Below are positions 7,566 through 16,274 of a stretch of DNA of 17,502 nt, piece by piece. The notes under the pieces were generated by a model. That model was not told the DNA's origin and did not search any database. It worked only from the letters and a program-made list of their open reading frames with translations. Origin of the DNA: an uncultured Ruminococcus sp. (GTDB lineage: Bacteria; Bacillota; Clostridia; Oscillospirales; Ruminococcaceae); NCBI GenBank assembly GCA_900556055.1, contig USNJ01000017.1:1-17502 (forward strand), written 5' to 3'. The stretch's first letter is position 1; the number at the start of each line of letters is the position of its first letter. The translations under genes and the position numbers were made by a program.

Positions 7566-7591
7566 AACTGCAAACGAAAGGAATGAGCTGT

Positions 7592-8542
7592 TTGGTGGGT
7601 ACGGAAAGCTTAGTCAGAACAAAAGATAATTCAGAAAACAGTGTTCCCATGATGTCGGGAAAAAGCCGCAGGATAATTGAAAAGGGTGCAGAGATACTGT
7701 TTCTTCTCTGCGCATGCATTTCAATACTTGCTGTTGTTATCATATGCATTTATATTTTTGCGGGAGGAATCCCTGCGATAGCCGAGATCGGGCCTCTGAA
7801 TTTTATCTTCGGCAAGCAGTGGAAGCCGTATAACGTACCCGCACAGTACGGTATTTTCCCGATGATACTCGGCAGTATCTACGTAACGGGCGGAGCGATA
7901 GCTATAGGCGTACCGATAGGTCTGCTTACTGCTGTATTCATGGCAAGATTCTGCCCCGCAAAGCTTTATAAGATAATGAAGCCGATGATAAATCTGCTCG
8001 CGGGAATACCTTCGATCGTTTACGGACTTTTCGGAATGGTCGTTATTATCCCTATCGTAAGAAAGATCGCAGGCGGTGACGGAAACTCGATATTCACAGC
8101 GTCCGTCCTCCTCGGAATGATGATACTTCCTACAATAATCGGACTTGCGGAAACAGCGATAGAATCCGTTCCCGAGCAGTATTACGAGGGAGCAGCGGCA
8201 CTCGGCGCAACGCATGAGCGTGCTGTATCGACAGTTGTATTTCCCGCCGCACGTTCAGGCATACTCGCAGGCGTTATCCTCGGAATAGGCAGAGCGATCG
8301 GCGAGACAATGGCTGTTATCATGGTCGCAGGAAATCAGGCGAGAATGCCTAAGGGACTTTTCGCAGGCGTGCGTACCCTGACAGCAAATGTCGTTACTGA
8401 AATGGGCGATGCCGCAGGTCTTCACTATGATGCGCTTGTCGGCACAGCAGTGGTTCTTTTCGGATTTATCCTTATCCTGAACCTCTGCTTCAGCGTCCTG
8501 ACAAACAAGAAGCCTAAAGTCAGGGAGGAAAAAACAAAATGA
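7592..8542 (+). CDS. pstC: phosphate ABC transporter permease PstC
   Basis: Integral membrane subunit forming the phosphate channel with PstA. About six membrane segments are visible, the first near ILFLLCACISILAVVIIC and the last near AVVLFGFILILNLCFSVL. The cytoplasmic EAA loop that docks on PstB is EGAAALGATHERAVSTVVFP, and GIPSIVYGLFGM is a conserved PstC/PstA segment. The start is uncertain. An ATG at 7583 lies directly against the AAAGGA (7577-7582) and is too close to be used well. TTG at 7592 (9 nt spacing) fits best and GTG at 7595 also fits, so the protein has about 315-319 residues. The gene is preceded by a stem-loop and its stop overlaps the pstA start (ATGA). Confidence 0.95.
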   Translation: MVGTESLVRTKDNSENSVPMMSGKSRRIIEKGAEILFLLCACISILAVVIICIYIFAGGIPAIAEIGPLNFIFGKQWKPYNVPAQYGIFPMILGSIYVTGGAIAIGVPIGLLTAVFMARFCPAKLYKIMKPMINLLAGIPSIVYGLFGMVVIIPIVRKIAGGDGNSIFTASVLLGMMILPTIIGLAETAIESVPEQYYEGAAALGATHERAVSTVVFPAARSGILAGVILGIGRAIGETMAVIMVAGNQARMPKGLFAGVRTLTANVVTEMGDAAGLHYDALVGTAVVLFGFILILNLCFSVLTNKKPKVREEKTK

Positions 8543-9402
8543 CAATGACAGGATTTAAATTTGATATAAAAACCTACAAGGCGCATCCGCTGTCCTTTCT
8601 GTTCATGCTGCTTGTGTGGGTCGCTGCAGCTCTGACGGCGGCAGTGTTCATCGCAGTTGTCGGATATGTCCTGATAACGGGAATACCGAACCTCAAGCCT
8701 TCTCTTTTCGCATGGAATTATACGACGGACAACGTTTCTATGATGCCTGCGATAATCACTACGATCGAAATGGTCGGAATATCGCTGCTTATCGCCGCAC
8801 CTCTCGGAGTTTTCTGTTCGATCTATCTTATCGAATATGCGAAAAAGGGCAATAAGATAGTAAAGCTCGTAAGGCTTACCGCAGAAACTCTTCAGGGTAT
8901 CCCGTCCATCGTTTACGGACTTTTCGGAATGCTCTGCTTTGTTACATCTCTTAAATGGGGATATTCGCTGCTTGCAGGCTGCTTTACGGTTTCGATAATG
9001 ATCCTCCCGCTGATAATGCGTTCGACGGAGGAAGCGCTGAAATCCGTCCCCGACAGCTATCGTGAGGGCAGCTACGGACTTGGTGCAGGAAAGCTCAGAA
9101 CAGTTTTCAGAATAGTTCTCCCGTCCGCAGGAAACGGGATCCTCGCAGGAATAATCCTTGCGATAGGAAGAATAATCGGCGAAACAGCCGCACTTATGTA
9201 CACAGCGGGAACAGTAGCACAGCTCCCCAAAAGCGTATTTTCATCGGGAAGAACGCTGTCGATACACATGTATCAGCTGTCCAGAGAGGGCATTCACACA
9301 AACGATGCTGCGGCAACGGCTGTTATACTTCTGATAACCGTTTTTGCGCTCAATGCGCTGGCATCATTTATTGCCAAGAAGCTTGATAAAAACAAGATAT
9401 GA
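8539..9402 (+). CDS. pstA: phosphate ABC transporter permease PstA
   Basis: Second membrane subunit of the phosphate importer, 287 residues with about six membrane segments (the first at roughly residues 22-48). The EAA loop is REGSYGLGAGKLRTVFRIVL (175-194), and QGIPSIVYGLFGM (119-131) mirrors the same segment of PstC. The start ATG overlaps the pstC stop by 4 bp with GGGAGG at 8523-8528. A second in-frame ATG at 8545 is possible but less well spaced. It is followed by pstB after 18 bp. Confidence 0.96.
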   Translation: MTMTGFKFDIKTYKAHPLSFLFMLLVWVAAALTAAVFIAVVGYVLITGIPNLKPSLFAWNYTTDNVSMMPAIITTIEMVGISLLIAAPLGVFCSIYLIEYAKKGNKIVKLVRLTAETLQGIPSIVYGLFGMLCFVTSLKWGYSLLAGCFTVSIMILPLIMRSTEEALKSVPDSYREGSYGLGAGKLRTVFRIVLPSAGNGILAGIILAIGRIIGETAALMYTAGTVAQLPKSVFSSGRTLSIHMYQLSREGIHTNDAAATAVILLITVFALNALASFIAKKLDKNKI

Positions 9403-9420
9403 TCTGAAAGGATTTTTGAT

Positions 9421-10200
9421 ATGACCGAAGAAAAATTATCTTCTGAAATGAAACCGAAAATATCCGTCAGCGGACTTGACCTTTATTATACAGAATTTCA
9501 TGCGCTGAAAAATGTGAACATCGACATAGCACCGAATGAGATAACCGCATTCATTGGCCCTTCAGGCTGCGGAAAATCAACTCTCCTGAAATCCCTGAAC
9601 CGTATGAACGACCTTGTTGAGGGCTGCCGCATAACAGGCTCCGTGCTGCTTGACGGCGTTGATATTTACAATGACATGGAGATCACATATCTCAGAAAAA
9701 ATGTCGGAATGGTTTTTCAGAAGCCAAATCCTTTTCCGATGTCTATCTATGACAACATCGCATACGGCCCGAGAACTCATGGTATACGCAAAAAAAGCGA
9801 CCTCGATGATATCGTTGAGGAGAGCCTGAAGCAGGCTTCTATCTGGAATGAAGTAAGCGACCGTTTGAAGCGTTCCGCACTCGGATTATCGGGCGGTCAG
9901 CAGCAGAGACTCTGCATCGCAAGAGCGCTTGCGGTAAAGCCCGAGGTAATTCTCATGGACGAACCGACCTCCGCTCTCGATCCTATCTCGACGATGAAGA
10001 TAGAAGAACTTTGCTGCGAGATCAAGGATAAATACACGATCGTTATCGTAACGCACAATATGCAGCAGGCAACAAGAATTTCCGATAAGACTGCATTTTT
10101 CCTCCACGGCGAGATAGTTGAATTCGACGAAACGGAGAAGCTTTTCTCAATGCCGTCCGACAAGCGCACCGAAGATTATATCACAGGACGTTTCGGATAA
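9421..10200 (+). CDS. pstB: phosphate ABC transporter ATP-binding protein
   Basis: Cytoplasmic ATPase that drives PstCA. The protein has 259 residues, the family norm. Walker A is GPSGCGKST (46-54), the Q-loop is Gln100 in [10 protein letters not shown], the ABC signature is LSGGQQQR (156-163), Walker B is VILMDE (176-181) and the switch His is His212. FQKPNPFP in the Q-loop region is diagnostic for PstB among ABC ATPases. A GAAAGGA ribosome binding site lies just upstream of the ATG, and phoU follows 14 bp after the stop. Confidence 0.98.
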   Translation: MTEEKLSSEMKPKISVSGLDLYYTEFHALKNVNIDIAPNEITAFIGPSGCGKSTLLKSLNRMNDLVEGCRITGSVLLDGVDIYNDMEITYLRKNVGMVFQKPNPFPMSIYDNIAYGPRTHGIRKKSDLDDIVEESLKQASIWNEVSDRLKRSALGLSGGQQQRLCIARALAVKPEVILMDEPTSALDPISTMKIEELCCEIKDKYTIVIVTHNMQQATRISDKTAFFLHGEIVEFDETEKLFSMPSDKRTEDYITGRFG

Positions 10201-10214
10201 AAAGGAGGATCACC

Positions 10215-10871
10215 ATGAGAAAAATGTTCGACGAACAGCTTAAAGAGCTGAACATGGAAATGATAAAAATGGCGGGACTTGTCGAAACCGCTATCGCTCG
10301 TTCCGCTGAAGCACTGATAAAGCATGACATGGAGCTTGCCCGACAGATGATGGCATATGATGAAGCAATCGACGATATGGAAAAGAAGATCGAGCATCTC
10401 TGCTTAAAACTCCTTCTCCGGCAGCAGCCTGTCGCAAAAGATCTGAGAAGAGTTTCAACGGCACTCAAAATGATAACCGATCTTGAGCGCATCGGCGATC
10501 AGTCGGCGGATATTTCCGATCTGACTATCAAAATGGGAGATGCCGAAAATGAGCTTATCCCGCAGATGGCAAAGGCTACTATCAAGATGGTAACGGACAG
10601 CATCAACGCTTATGTCAATAATGATGAGGAGCTTGCGAATGCTGTTATTGCCGAGGACGATCATGTTGATGAGCTGTTTGTGAAGATACGCGATGAGCTT
10701 ATAGATATGGCTGCCGACAGCCGTGAAAGCGGCAAGCGTGTCGGCGAGCAGGCGATAGATATGCTGATGATCGCAAAATATTTCGAGCGAATAGGCGACC
10801 ATGCCGTGAATATTGCGGAATGGGTGATATTCTCGATAACGGGCGTACACAAGAACGCAAAAATCATCTGA
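10215..10871 (+). CDS. phoU: phosphate signalling/uptake regulator PhoU
   Basis: Cytoplasmic helical protein that links the Pst transporter to the phosphate-sensing histidine kinase and restrains uptake when phosphate is plentiful. The protein has 218 residues, made of two tandem three-helix PhoU repeats. Each carries the metal-binding ERIGD motif, at residues 91-95 and 191-195, exactly 100 residues apart. AAGGAGG at 10202-10208 gives a strong ribosome binding site. It is the last gene of the pst operon, closed by an intrinsic terminator. No phoR/phoP two-component genes lie in the window. Confidence 0.96.
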   Translation: MRKMFDEQLKELNMEMIKMAGLVETAIARSAEALIKHDMELARQMMAYDEAIDDMEKKIEHLCLKLLLRQQPVAKDLRRVSTALKMITDLERIGDQSADISDLTIKMGDAENELIPQMAKATIKMVTDSINAYVNNDEELANAVIAEDDHVDELFVKIRDELIDMAADSRESGKRVGEQAIDMLMIAKYFERIGDHAVNIAEWVIFSITGVHKNAKII

Positions 10872-10878
10872 TATTTTT

Positions 10879-10913
10879 TCCGCTGTGCATTAAAAATGTG
10901 CGGCGGATTTTTT
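10879..10913 (+). terminator. intrinsic terminator of the pst operon
   Basis: A 12-bp stem (10879-10890 with 10896-10907, three wobbles) with a 5-nt loop is followed by TTTTTT and a further T-rich tail. Confidence 0.9.
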
Positions 10914-10937
10914 CTTTAAATAAACAGCAATTTATCA

Positions 10938-10966
10938 TTGAAATTTCATTTGAGATGTGGTATAAT
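10938..10966 (+). promoter_or_regulatory. promoter for the small membrane-protein gene
   Basis: TTGAAA (10938-10943) and TATAAT (10961-10966) are 17 bp apart. TGAAATTTCA at 10939-10948 is a perfect palindrome that covers the -35 box. The stretch TTGAAATTTC is shared with the promoter at position 10. Confidence 0.75.
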
Positions 10967-11009
10967 ATATATTACACTTATTTTATGAGATCGAGAGGAT
11001 ATTAAAAAT

Positions 11010-11504
11010 ATGGACGTTTACGTTGAACAGCTGATAGTAAAGTCACCCGACGGAAAGGATATGGCTAAAAAGGTGCTGATAATTGCAGGTGCTGCGGTTA
11101 TCGTTATTCTGTGCTTCCTGTTTTTCCTGCCTATTTTTGCGGCATTTGTCGGATTTGGTGTTGTTTACGGCGCATATTATCTGCTGACGGGTATTTACTG
11201 CGAATATGAGTACATAGTCACAAACGGCGATATCGACATAGACAAGATCGTCGGAAAGCGCAAGAGAACACGTCTTGTTTCGGCAAGCGTGAAGAATTTC
11301 ACATCGTTCGGACGGCTTGAAAATGCGCCTCAGACATCAGGCAGCATCACAACAGTAAAGGCCTCCGATGGCTCGGGACACGACTTCTATGCGGATTTCA
11401 CACATTCAAAGCTCGGCGAGACAAGGATCATTTTTTCTCCCAGCGAGAAAACGCTTGAAGCTATCAAGCCGTTCCTGCCGAGAACGATAAAAAGAGATTT
11501 CTAA
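11010..11504 (+). CDS. small membrane protein of unknown function (DUF6106-like)
   Basis: The protein has 164 residues. A short hydrophilic N-terminus (MDVYVEQLIVKSPDGKD) is followed by a long hydrophobic region at residues 21-60, probably two membrane helices (23-40 and 42-60), then a soluble C-terminal domain with the distinctive segment YEYIVTNGDIDIDKI, a basic KRKRTRL patch and a beta-rich tail. I think it belongs to the clostridial DUF6106 family from its EYEYIVTNG(D/E)IDIDKI signature, but that is from memory. The C-terminal part also recalls bacterial PH-like membrane-associated domains. No catalytic motif is visible. GAGAGGAT about 11 nt before the ATG is the ribosome binding site. 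The gene has its own promoter and terminator, so it is a monocistronic unit between pst and sbcDC. Confidence 0.85.
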   Translation: MDVYVEQLIVKSPDGKDMAKKVLIIAGAAVIVILCFLFFLPIFAAFVGFGVVYGAYYLLTGIYCEYEYIVTNGDIDIDKIVGKRKRTRLVSASVKNFTSFGRLENAPQTSGSITTVKASDGSGHDFYADFTHSKLGETRIIFSPSEKTLEAIKPFLPRTIKRDF

Positions 11505-11514
11505 TGCAATTTTT

Positions 11515-11551
11515 CAGGCTGCCGTGCGTCTTTTCGGCGGCCTGTTTTTAT
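11515..11551 (+). terminator. intrinsic terminator before sbcD
   Basis: CAGGCTGCCG (11515-11524) pairs with CGGCGGCCTG (11535-11544, one wobble) across a 10-nt loop, followed by TTTTTAT. The sbcD ribosome binding site begins only a few bases later, so no separate sbcDC promoter is visible downstream of it. Confidence 0.85.
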
Positions 11552-11567
11552 ATTGAAAGGAGACAGT

Positions 11568-12683
11568 ATGAAAATTCTTCACACGTCAGACCTGCATCTT
11601 GGAATAACTCTGAACGGAATAAATTTTATCGGATATCAGCAGGCACTGCCCGATATCATGGCGGAAACGGTAAAGCGTGAGAACATCGGCTGTGTTATTA
11701 TTGCGGGCGATGTTTTCAACCGCGCACAGGGAAGTGCTGAGGCTTACACGCTTTATGACAGGCTGCTGACAAAGCTTTGCACGGAATGTAAAGTCCCGAC
11801 GATAGTAATATCGGGAAATCATGACAGCGGGGCGAGAATATCGGCGTGTTCGGAGCTTGTAAAAAGCAGCGGACTTTATCTTTTCGGCGGATATTCCGAG
11901 GATATCACACCCGTTTCAATAGAGAATGCGGACATTTATCCGCTGCCGTTTTTTGAAAGCGGAAGTGTCGGCGAACATCTCAGTGACGGCGATGCGATGA
12001 AGAAGACGCTTGACAGGGTGCGTGAAAAAATGGACAGGTCAAGGAAAAACATACTTGTTTCGCATTGCTTTGCGGCAGGCGGCGAGACGTGCGAGAGTGA
12101 CATTTCCGCAAGGGCGGCGGCTGTCGGCGGAGAAAATGCCGTACCTGTTTCCGCTTTTTTGGATTTCGATTATGTTGCTCTGGGGCATATTCACCGTCCG
12201 CAGACTGTAAAGGCGGACAATCTCATAAGATACAGCGGAACGCCGTTCAAGTATTCATTTTCCGAGGCTGAGCAGGAAAAAAGCTTCACGGTCTATGACA
12301 CAGAAAGCGGAGAAATATCGCTTGTTCCCGTGCCGGACATAATTCCCCTCAGGGTAATAAAGGGGACATTTGACGAGATAATTAAGGCTGCCGAAAATGA
12401 TGAGAAAAAGGACGATCTCATTAAGATAATCGTGACGGACAGGTTTGCGGGAGCGTCAGTTTACCGTCCGCTGAAGGAGATATATCCCAATCTTCTGCAG
12501 TTTGAGGGGGCAGCTGTAAGGGCGGCTGCGCAGGCGAAGATATCGTCCCGTGAGCTTTCGGAGATGTCGCCCGAGAAGCTTGCTGATATGTATGTCTCAG
12601 ACAGGACAGGCAGTGAAATGAACGACGAACAGCGCAGGTGGTTTGCGGACGCAGTGCGTGAAGTCATAAAGGAGGGCGAGTGA
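11568..12683 (+). CDS. sbcD: DNA double-strand-break exonuclease subunit SbcD (Mre11 family)
   Basis: Metal-dependent nuclease that with the SbcC ATPase opens hairpins and processes DNA ends. The protein has 371 residues. Metallophosphoesterase motifs in order are HTSDLHLG (5-12; Asp8, His10), AGDVFNRAQ (46-54; Asp48), SGNHDSG (82-88; Asn84, His85), VSHCF (His166) and LGHIHRPQ (205-212; His207, His209). The residue after GDVF is Asn where Asp is common, though the metal-binding Asp48 is intact. The frame is open to a TTG at 11553, but AAGGAGA at 11557-11563 points to ATG 11568, where homology begins. The stop codon shares its last base with the sbcC start, so the two are translationally coupled. 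Confidence 0.93.
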   Translation: MKILHTSDLHLGITLNGINFIGYQQALPDIMAETVKRENIGCVIIAGDVFNRAQGSAEAYTLYDRLLTKLCTECKVPTIVISGNHDSGARISACSELVKSSGLYLFGGYSEDITPVSIENADIYPLPFFESGSVGEHLSDGDAMKKTLDRVREKMDRSRKNILVSHCFAAGGETCESDISARAAAVGGENAVPVSAFLDFDYVALGHIHRPQTVKADNLIRYSGTPFKYSFSEAEQEKSFTVYDTESGEISLVPVPDIIPLRVIKGTFDEIIKAAENDEKKDDLIKIIVTDRFAGASVYRPLKEIYPNLLQFEGAAVRAAAQAKISSRELSEMSPEKLADMYVSDRTGSEMNDEQRRWFADAVREVIKEGE

Positions 12684-15669
12684 TGCTTCCGATAGAACTC
12701 AGCTTTGAGGGCTTTGAATCCTACCGCAAGGCTCAGAAAATAGATTTTTCACGATTTGCGGACAAGGGGATATTTCTTATATGCGGCGAGACGGGTTCGG
12801 GAAAGACCGCCGTTCTCGATGCGATGACATATGCGCTTTTCGGTGTGACGAGCGGCGGCGACCGTCAGCAGGTCAGGAATGTATCTGCCGAGGGTGAAAC
12901 AGTCACGGAATTTATCTTTGATGCTAATGGAAAACGCTATAAATTCAGGCGCGGAATGTCGCCGAAAAAGCGGTCAAAGGATAAGCTGGATATATTTGCG
13001 GAATGTTATGTGTATTCCGATGAAAAGAGCGGATATATCCCGCTTATAGAGCGCTTCACAGCAACGAATGTCACAAAGGCGGCGGAGAATGTTATAGGGC
13101 TGAATGCCGAGGAATTTCGCAGAATGACAGTGCTTCCGCAGGGAAAATTCGAGGCTTTTCTCACCTGTGATTCATCGCAGAAGGAGGAGATACTCACTAA
13201 AATATTCGGCGACAGGATATATCGTGATGTTGCGGACAAGCTGGTCGAACGTTCAAATGAAGCACTTGCCGAGGTCAGGGACGCAAGGACGGAAATGAAA
13301 GCGATACTTGACAGTGAAAACTGCGGATCGGCTGACGAGCTTGACGGTCTTCTTGCTGAGGCATCAGCGGCTGCCGATCGGCTGGAAAGGGAACTTTCAG
13401 AGGCAGAGAAAGCGGCGGCGGAAGCACAGAAGAAGTTTGACGCTCAAAGCAGATTATCCGAAAAATATTCGGAATATGATAAGGCAAAGGCTGAATTTTC
13501 CGGGCTTGATGCGCAGAAAGAAACTATAGAAAATGATCGGAGGCGTGCGGAGCTGCACGCAAAAGCGGCGGCTGTTATGCCGTTTGCGGCTGCTTATGAA
13601 AATGCGGTCAGAGCTGCCGAGGAACGCAGAAACGATCGTCTGAAGGCCAAGTCGGAATGTGATGATGCCGAGAAAAGCGAAGCCGATGCAAATGCTGACG
13701 CTGAACATCTTCCTGAGATAGAAAGACGGCTTGCGGAGTGCATTGCGATGTCCGAGCGAACGGAAAAACTCAGGGCATCTGCCGAAAAATACAAGGATAA
13801 CCGTAAGCGGCTTTCGGCTGCGGAAAATGAGCGAAAAAAGCTGGAGGACGAGCTGGAAAAGTATTCGGCTGTGCTTGCAGGATTTACGGAGAAGTGTGAT
13901 GATATTTCGCATTGCATCAGTGAAATGCAGACTGAGATAAATGAAAAGCTTCCTGTAATATCTGCCGAACTTAAAAAGGCGGAGGAGGCTGAACGTCTTG
14001 CCGATGAGATATCGCGCAGGCAGGATATCAGCATATCCGACGGAAAAAAAGCTGCGGAGATGACGGAAACGTCCGCTTTGTATGCAGACGAAGAGCGGAA
14101 GTCGCTTGATATCCTCGAAAGGGCGAGGGCGGATTTTTATTCTGAGATGGCATACAGGCTGGCGGTCCCGTCTGCGGAAGCGTGCATCACCCGTCATCTG
14201 CGGAAAAGCCCGAACACAGCATAAGCAGGGAAGAGCTGGAGCGGTTACAGAAAAAATATGATGAAAAGTCGGCCCGTTATGCGAAGATAACGGCAGAGCT
14301 TTCATCGCTCAACAGGCGGATAACCGAGGAAAATTCAGAGATCTCCGAGCTTATGAAAAAATATTCCGGGTATGGATATTCAGCTGAAAAGGCGGATGCT
14401 CTCAGAAAAGAAAATGTGCGTCTTTCGGAAAATGTCCAAAGGATCGCTGAGCTTAATGATGAGAAAAATGTGCTTGCAAAGCGTATCGAAAACGGCAGAA
14501 ATATTTGTGCGGAGCATGAAGAAAAGCTTGCAAAGGCGAAAAGCGATGTGCTTTCGCTGACAGCAGTTTCCGAAATGCTGGAATCGGAGCTTTGCGGAAT
14601 GAGCGATGATGATATCATAAGATCAGCCGAAAAGCTGCGGCGTGAACGTTCGGAGCTTGATTCCGAAAAGTCAAGGATAACGGCTGAAAAGCAGGCAGCA
14701 AGGACACGATCGGCTGCGGCGAAGGCAAATTATGAACACTGCGAAAAGGAATGTCTGGCATCTGAAAATGCGCTTGCAGCTGTGGATACAGATCTGAAAA
14801 ATGCTGTTGCAGAGAATGGATTTGCTGATATGTCAGAGGCAAAGGCTGCGCTTATCCCTGCGGCTGAGCTGTCGGAGATAACGGCTGCTGCTGCGGAATT
14901 TGCACGGAGATCGGCTGTTATCACGGAAAAAATATCATCGCTGGATATTGCCCTGAATGGAACTGTCCGCCCCGATGAAGGTGAGATATTCCGAATGAAG
15001 GAGGAATTATCCGAGAAAAAAGCGGCATATTCCGAAACTGTGAAAAACAAAACGGCTGCCGATATCACGCTGAAAAGGCTTTGCGGTGTGCGGAGAAAAT
15101 ACTCCGAAAAGGCGGGAGAATTCGGAGAAAAGGCAGAGTCCGCAGAGCGTCTGCACGAGTTTGCGGAGCTTATGAGAGGCTCGAGGGGAATGTCGTTCAA
15201 CCGCTATGCGATGGGCGTAATGCTGGTGCTTATCGCAGATGAAGCCAACAGGATAATGGCGGACTGCATGGGCGGAAAGTTCCGTCTTTCCGTGATATCC
15301 GATGGAGTTTCGGAGAAAAGCAAGAGCGGTCTTGACCTGAATGTTGAAACGGCTGAGGGCATCTATCCCGTGCAAAATCTTTCGGGCGGAGAAAAATTTC
15401 TTATTTCGCTGGCACTTTCGCAGGCACTTTCATCGGTCGCTCGCATGAGAAGCGGCGGTGCAGGAACAGAGGCGATGTTTGTTGATGAGGGATTCGGTTC
15501 GCTTGACGGAAATTCGCTTGTTAATTCGGTCAAGATACTGCGTGACATAAGCGGAGGTAAGCGGCTTATCGGCATAATATCCCACGTTGAGGCGATGCGT
15601 GAGATCATTTCGGGAAAGATAACGGTAACAAAGACCCCGGAGGGTTCACATATTACATTTACGGCATAA
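12683..15669 (+). pseudogene. sbcC: DNA repair ATPase SbcC, frameshifted at the zinc hook
   Basis: Rad50-like SMC ATPase partner of SbcD. The first frame (12683-14224, 513 codons) gives Walker A GETGSGKT (residues 35-42), the Q-loop region PQGKFEAFL and a long coiled coil. The second frame (open to 15669) gives VCGSVHHP, the other coiled coil, ABC signature LSGGEKF and Walker B FVDEGFGSLD. The break lies near 14160-14172, just where the CPVCGS zinc hook belongs. The second frame reads GPVCGSVHHP, so the first hook cysteine is gone, as are a few residues normally found before it. A deletion of 1 mod 3 bases (about 22 bp by family spacing) would explain both. No slippery sequence is seen. Together the halves would encode about 990 residues, normal for SbcC. 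The start ATG overlaps the sbcD stop, with GGAGGG at 12671-12676. Either the complex is inactive here or this is an assembly error. Confidence 0.85.
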
Positions 15670-15672
15670 TAC

Positions 15673-15708
15673 AAAAAACGGCACCGCACAAACTGATGTG
15701 CGGTGCCG
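15673..15708 (-). terminator. intrinsic terminator of hsp20, possibly shared with sbcC
   Basis: A perfect 12-bp stem (15679-15690 with 15697-15708, 6-nt loop) is flanked by AAAAAA at 15673-15678, which reads as a six-U tail on the - strand. On the + strand the tail is the weaker AAATTTATATAT. It therefore suits hsp20 best but may also end sbcDC. Confidence 0.9.
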
Positions 15709-15769
15709 AAATTTATATATCAATCACACTTTGGAGCAGTGAATTTTCTCTTGGCAAATGCCACAGCGA

Positions 15770-16186
15770 TCACTGGATCTCAAGTCTCTTGGCTGTGGGT
15801 GCTTCGGGTGACTTTTTAGGCATATCGAGAGTAAGTACACCGTTCTCGTATTTAGCGGAAACTGCATCTGCATTTACAGCGGATATATCAAAGCTCCTGC
15901 TGAATGAGCCGTAGGAACGCTCCCTGCGGATATACTTGTTATCCTCGCCCTTTTCCTCGGACGAATCGGAATGCTCAGCGGAGATCGTCAGCATATCGCC
16001 GTCGATGTCGATCTTGATATCCTCTTTATTGAATCCGGGAAGCTCAGCGGAAAGCTCATAAGCATCTCCGTTATCCTTGATATCTGTTTTAATGCCTGCA
16101 AAAGGCTTGCCTGCGAAGAATGAATCAAAGTTCTTGAAGGGATCGAATACGTTGAAGTTTCTTTCAAAAGGTGTTAAAGCTGTCAT
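15770..16186 (-). CDS. small heat-shock protein, Hsp20/alpha-crystallin family
   Basis: ATP-independent chaperone that holds unfolding proteins in large oligomers until DnaK/ClpB refold them. The protein has 138 residues: an aromatic-rich N-terminal arm (FERNFNVFDPFKNFDSFF, 7-24), an alpha-crystallin domain (about 32-126) with AELPGFNKEDIKI (48-60) and the hallmark ENGVLTLDMPK (114-124), then a short tail ending in LEIQ, in which LEI is the I-x-I-type oligomerisation motif. AAGGAGG 7 nt before the ATG (complement of 16194-16200) is a strong ribosome binding site. It has its own promoter and a leader of about 115 nt containing a small ORF and hairpins. The terminator at 15673-15708 follows. 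Confidence 0.95.
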   Translation of the reverse strand: MTALTPFERNFNVFDPFKNFDSFFAGKPFAGIKTDIKDNGDAYELSAELPGFNKEDIKIDIDGDMLTISAEHSDSSEEKGEDNKYIRRERSYGSFSRSFDISAVNADAVSAKYENGVLTLDMPKKSPEAPTAKRLEIQ

Positions 16187-16199
16187 AATTATTCCTCCT

Positions 16200-16223
16200 T
16201 GGAATTCGGTGAACTTATCACCG
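16200..16223 (-). promoter_or_regulatory. leader hairpin next to the hsp20 ribosome binding site
   Basis: On the - strand CGGTGA pairs with TCACCG over a 5-nt loop (16207-16223). Just downstream ATTCC can pair with GGAAT across AAGGA, putting part of the ribosome binding site in a weak AU-rich hairpin. This is the sort of structure seen in RNA thermometers of hsp20 genes, but function is not shown. Confidence 0.35.
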
Positions 16224-16274
16224 CATCAAATTATTTTCTCTTTCTTTTTGTGATAGCTTATCATACCGTTCCAT
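16218..16274 (-). CDS. 18-codon leader ORF upstream of hsp20
   Basis: An ATG at 16274 (reading leftward) opens an 18-residue ORF, MERYDKLSQKERENNLMR, preceded by AAAGGAG with an ideal 8-nt spacing (complement of 16283-16289). It lies inside the hsp20 leader and ends 31 bp before the hsp20 start, with its stop codon inside the CGGTGA/TCACCG hairpin. The start codon is in the loop of a 6-bp ATACCG/CGGTAT hairpin. The highly charged peptide resembles nothing I know. It could be a regulatory leader peptide or a real micropeptide, or chance. Confidence 0.45.
   Translation of the reverse strand: MERYDKLSQKERENNLMR

Noticed and set aside
7721..8215. - strand ORF opposite pstC
   Set aside because: It is a Tyr/Arg-rich shadow of a membrane protein coding strand and has no start signals.
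14155..14224. Programmed ribosomal frameshift in sbcC
   Set aside because: No slippery heptamer or downstream pseudoknot is visible, and the hook residues appear to be missing rather than merely out of frame. Deletion or sequence error fits better.
13454..14305. 283-codon - strand ORF opposite sbcC
   Set aside because: It has Phe/Arg/Leu-rich composition typical of a coiled-coil antisense shadow and no supporting features.
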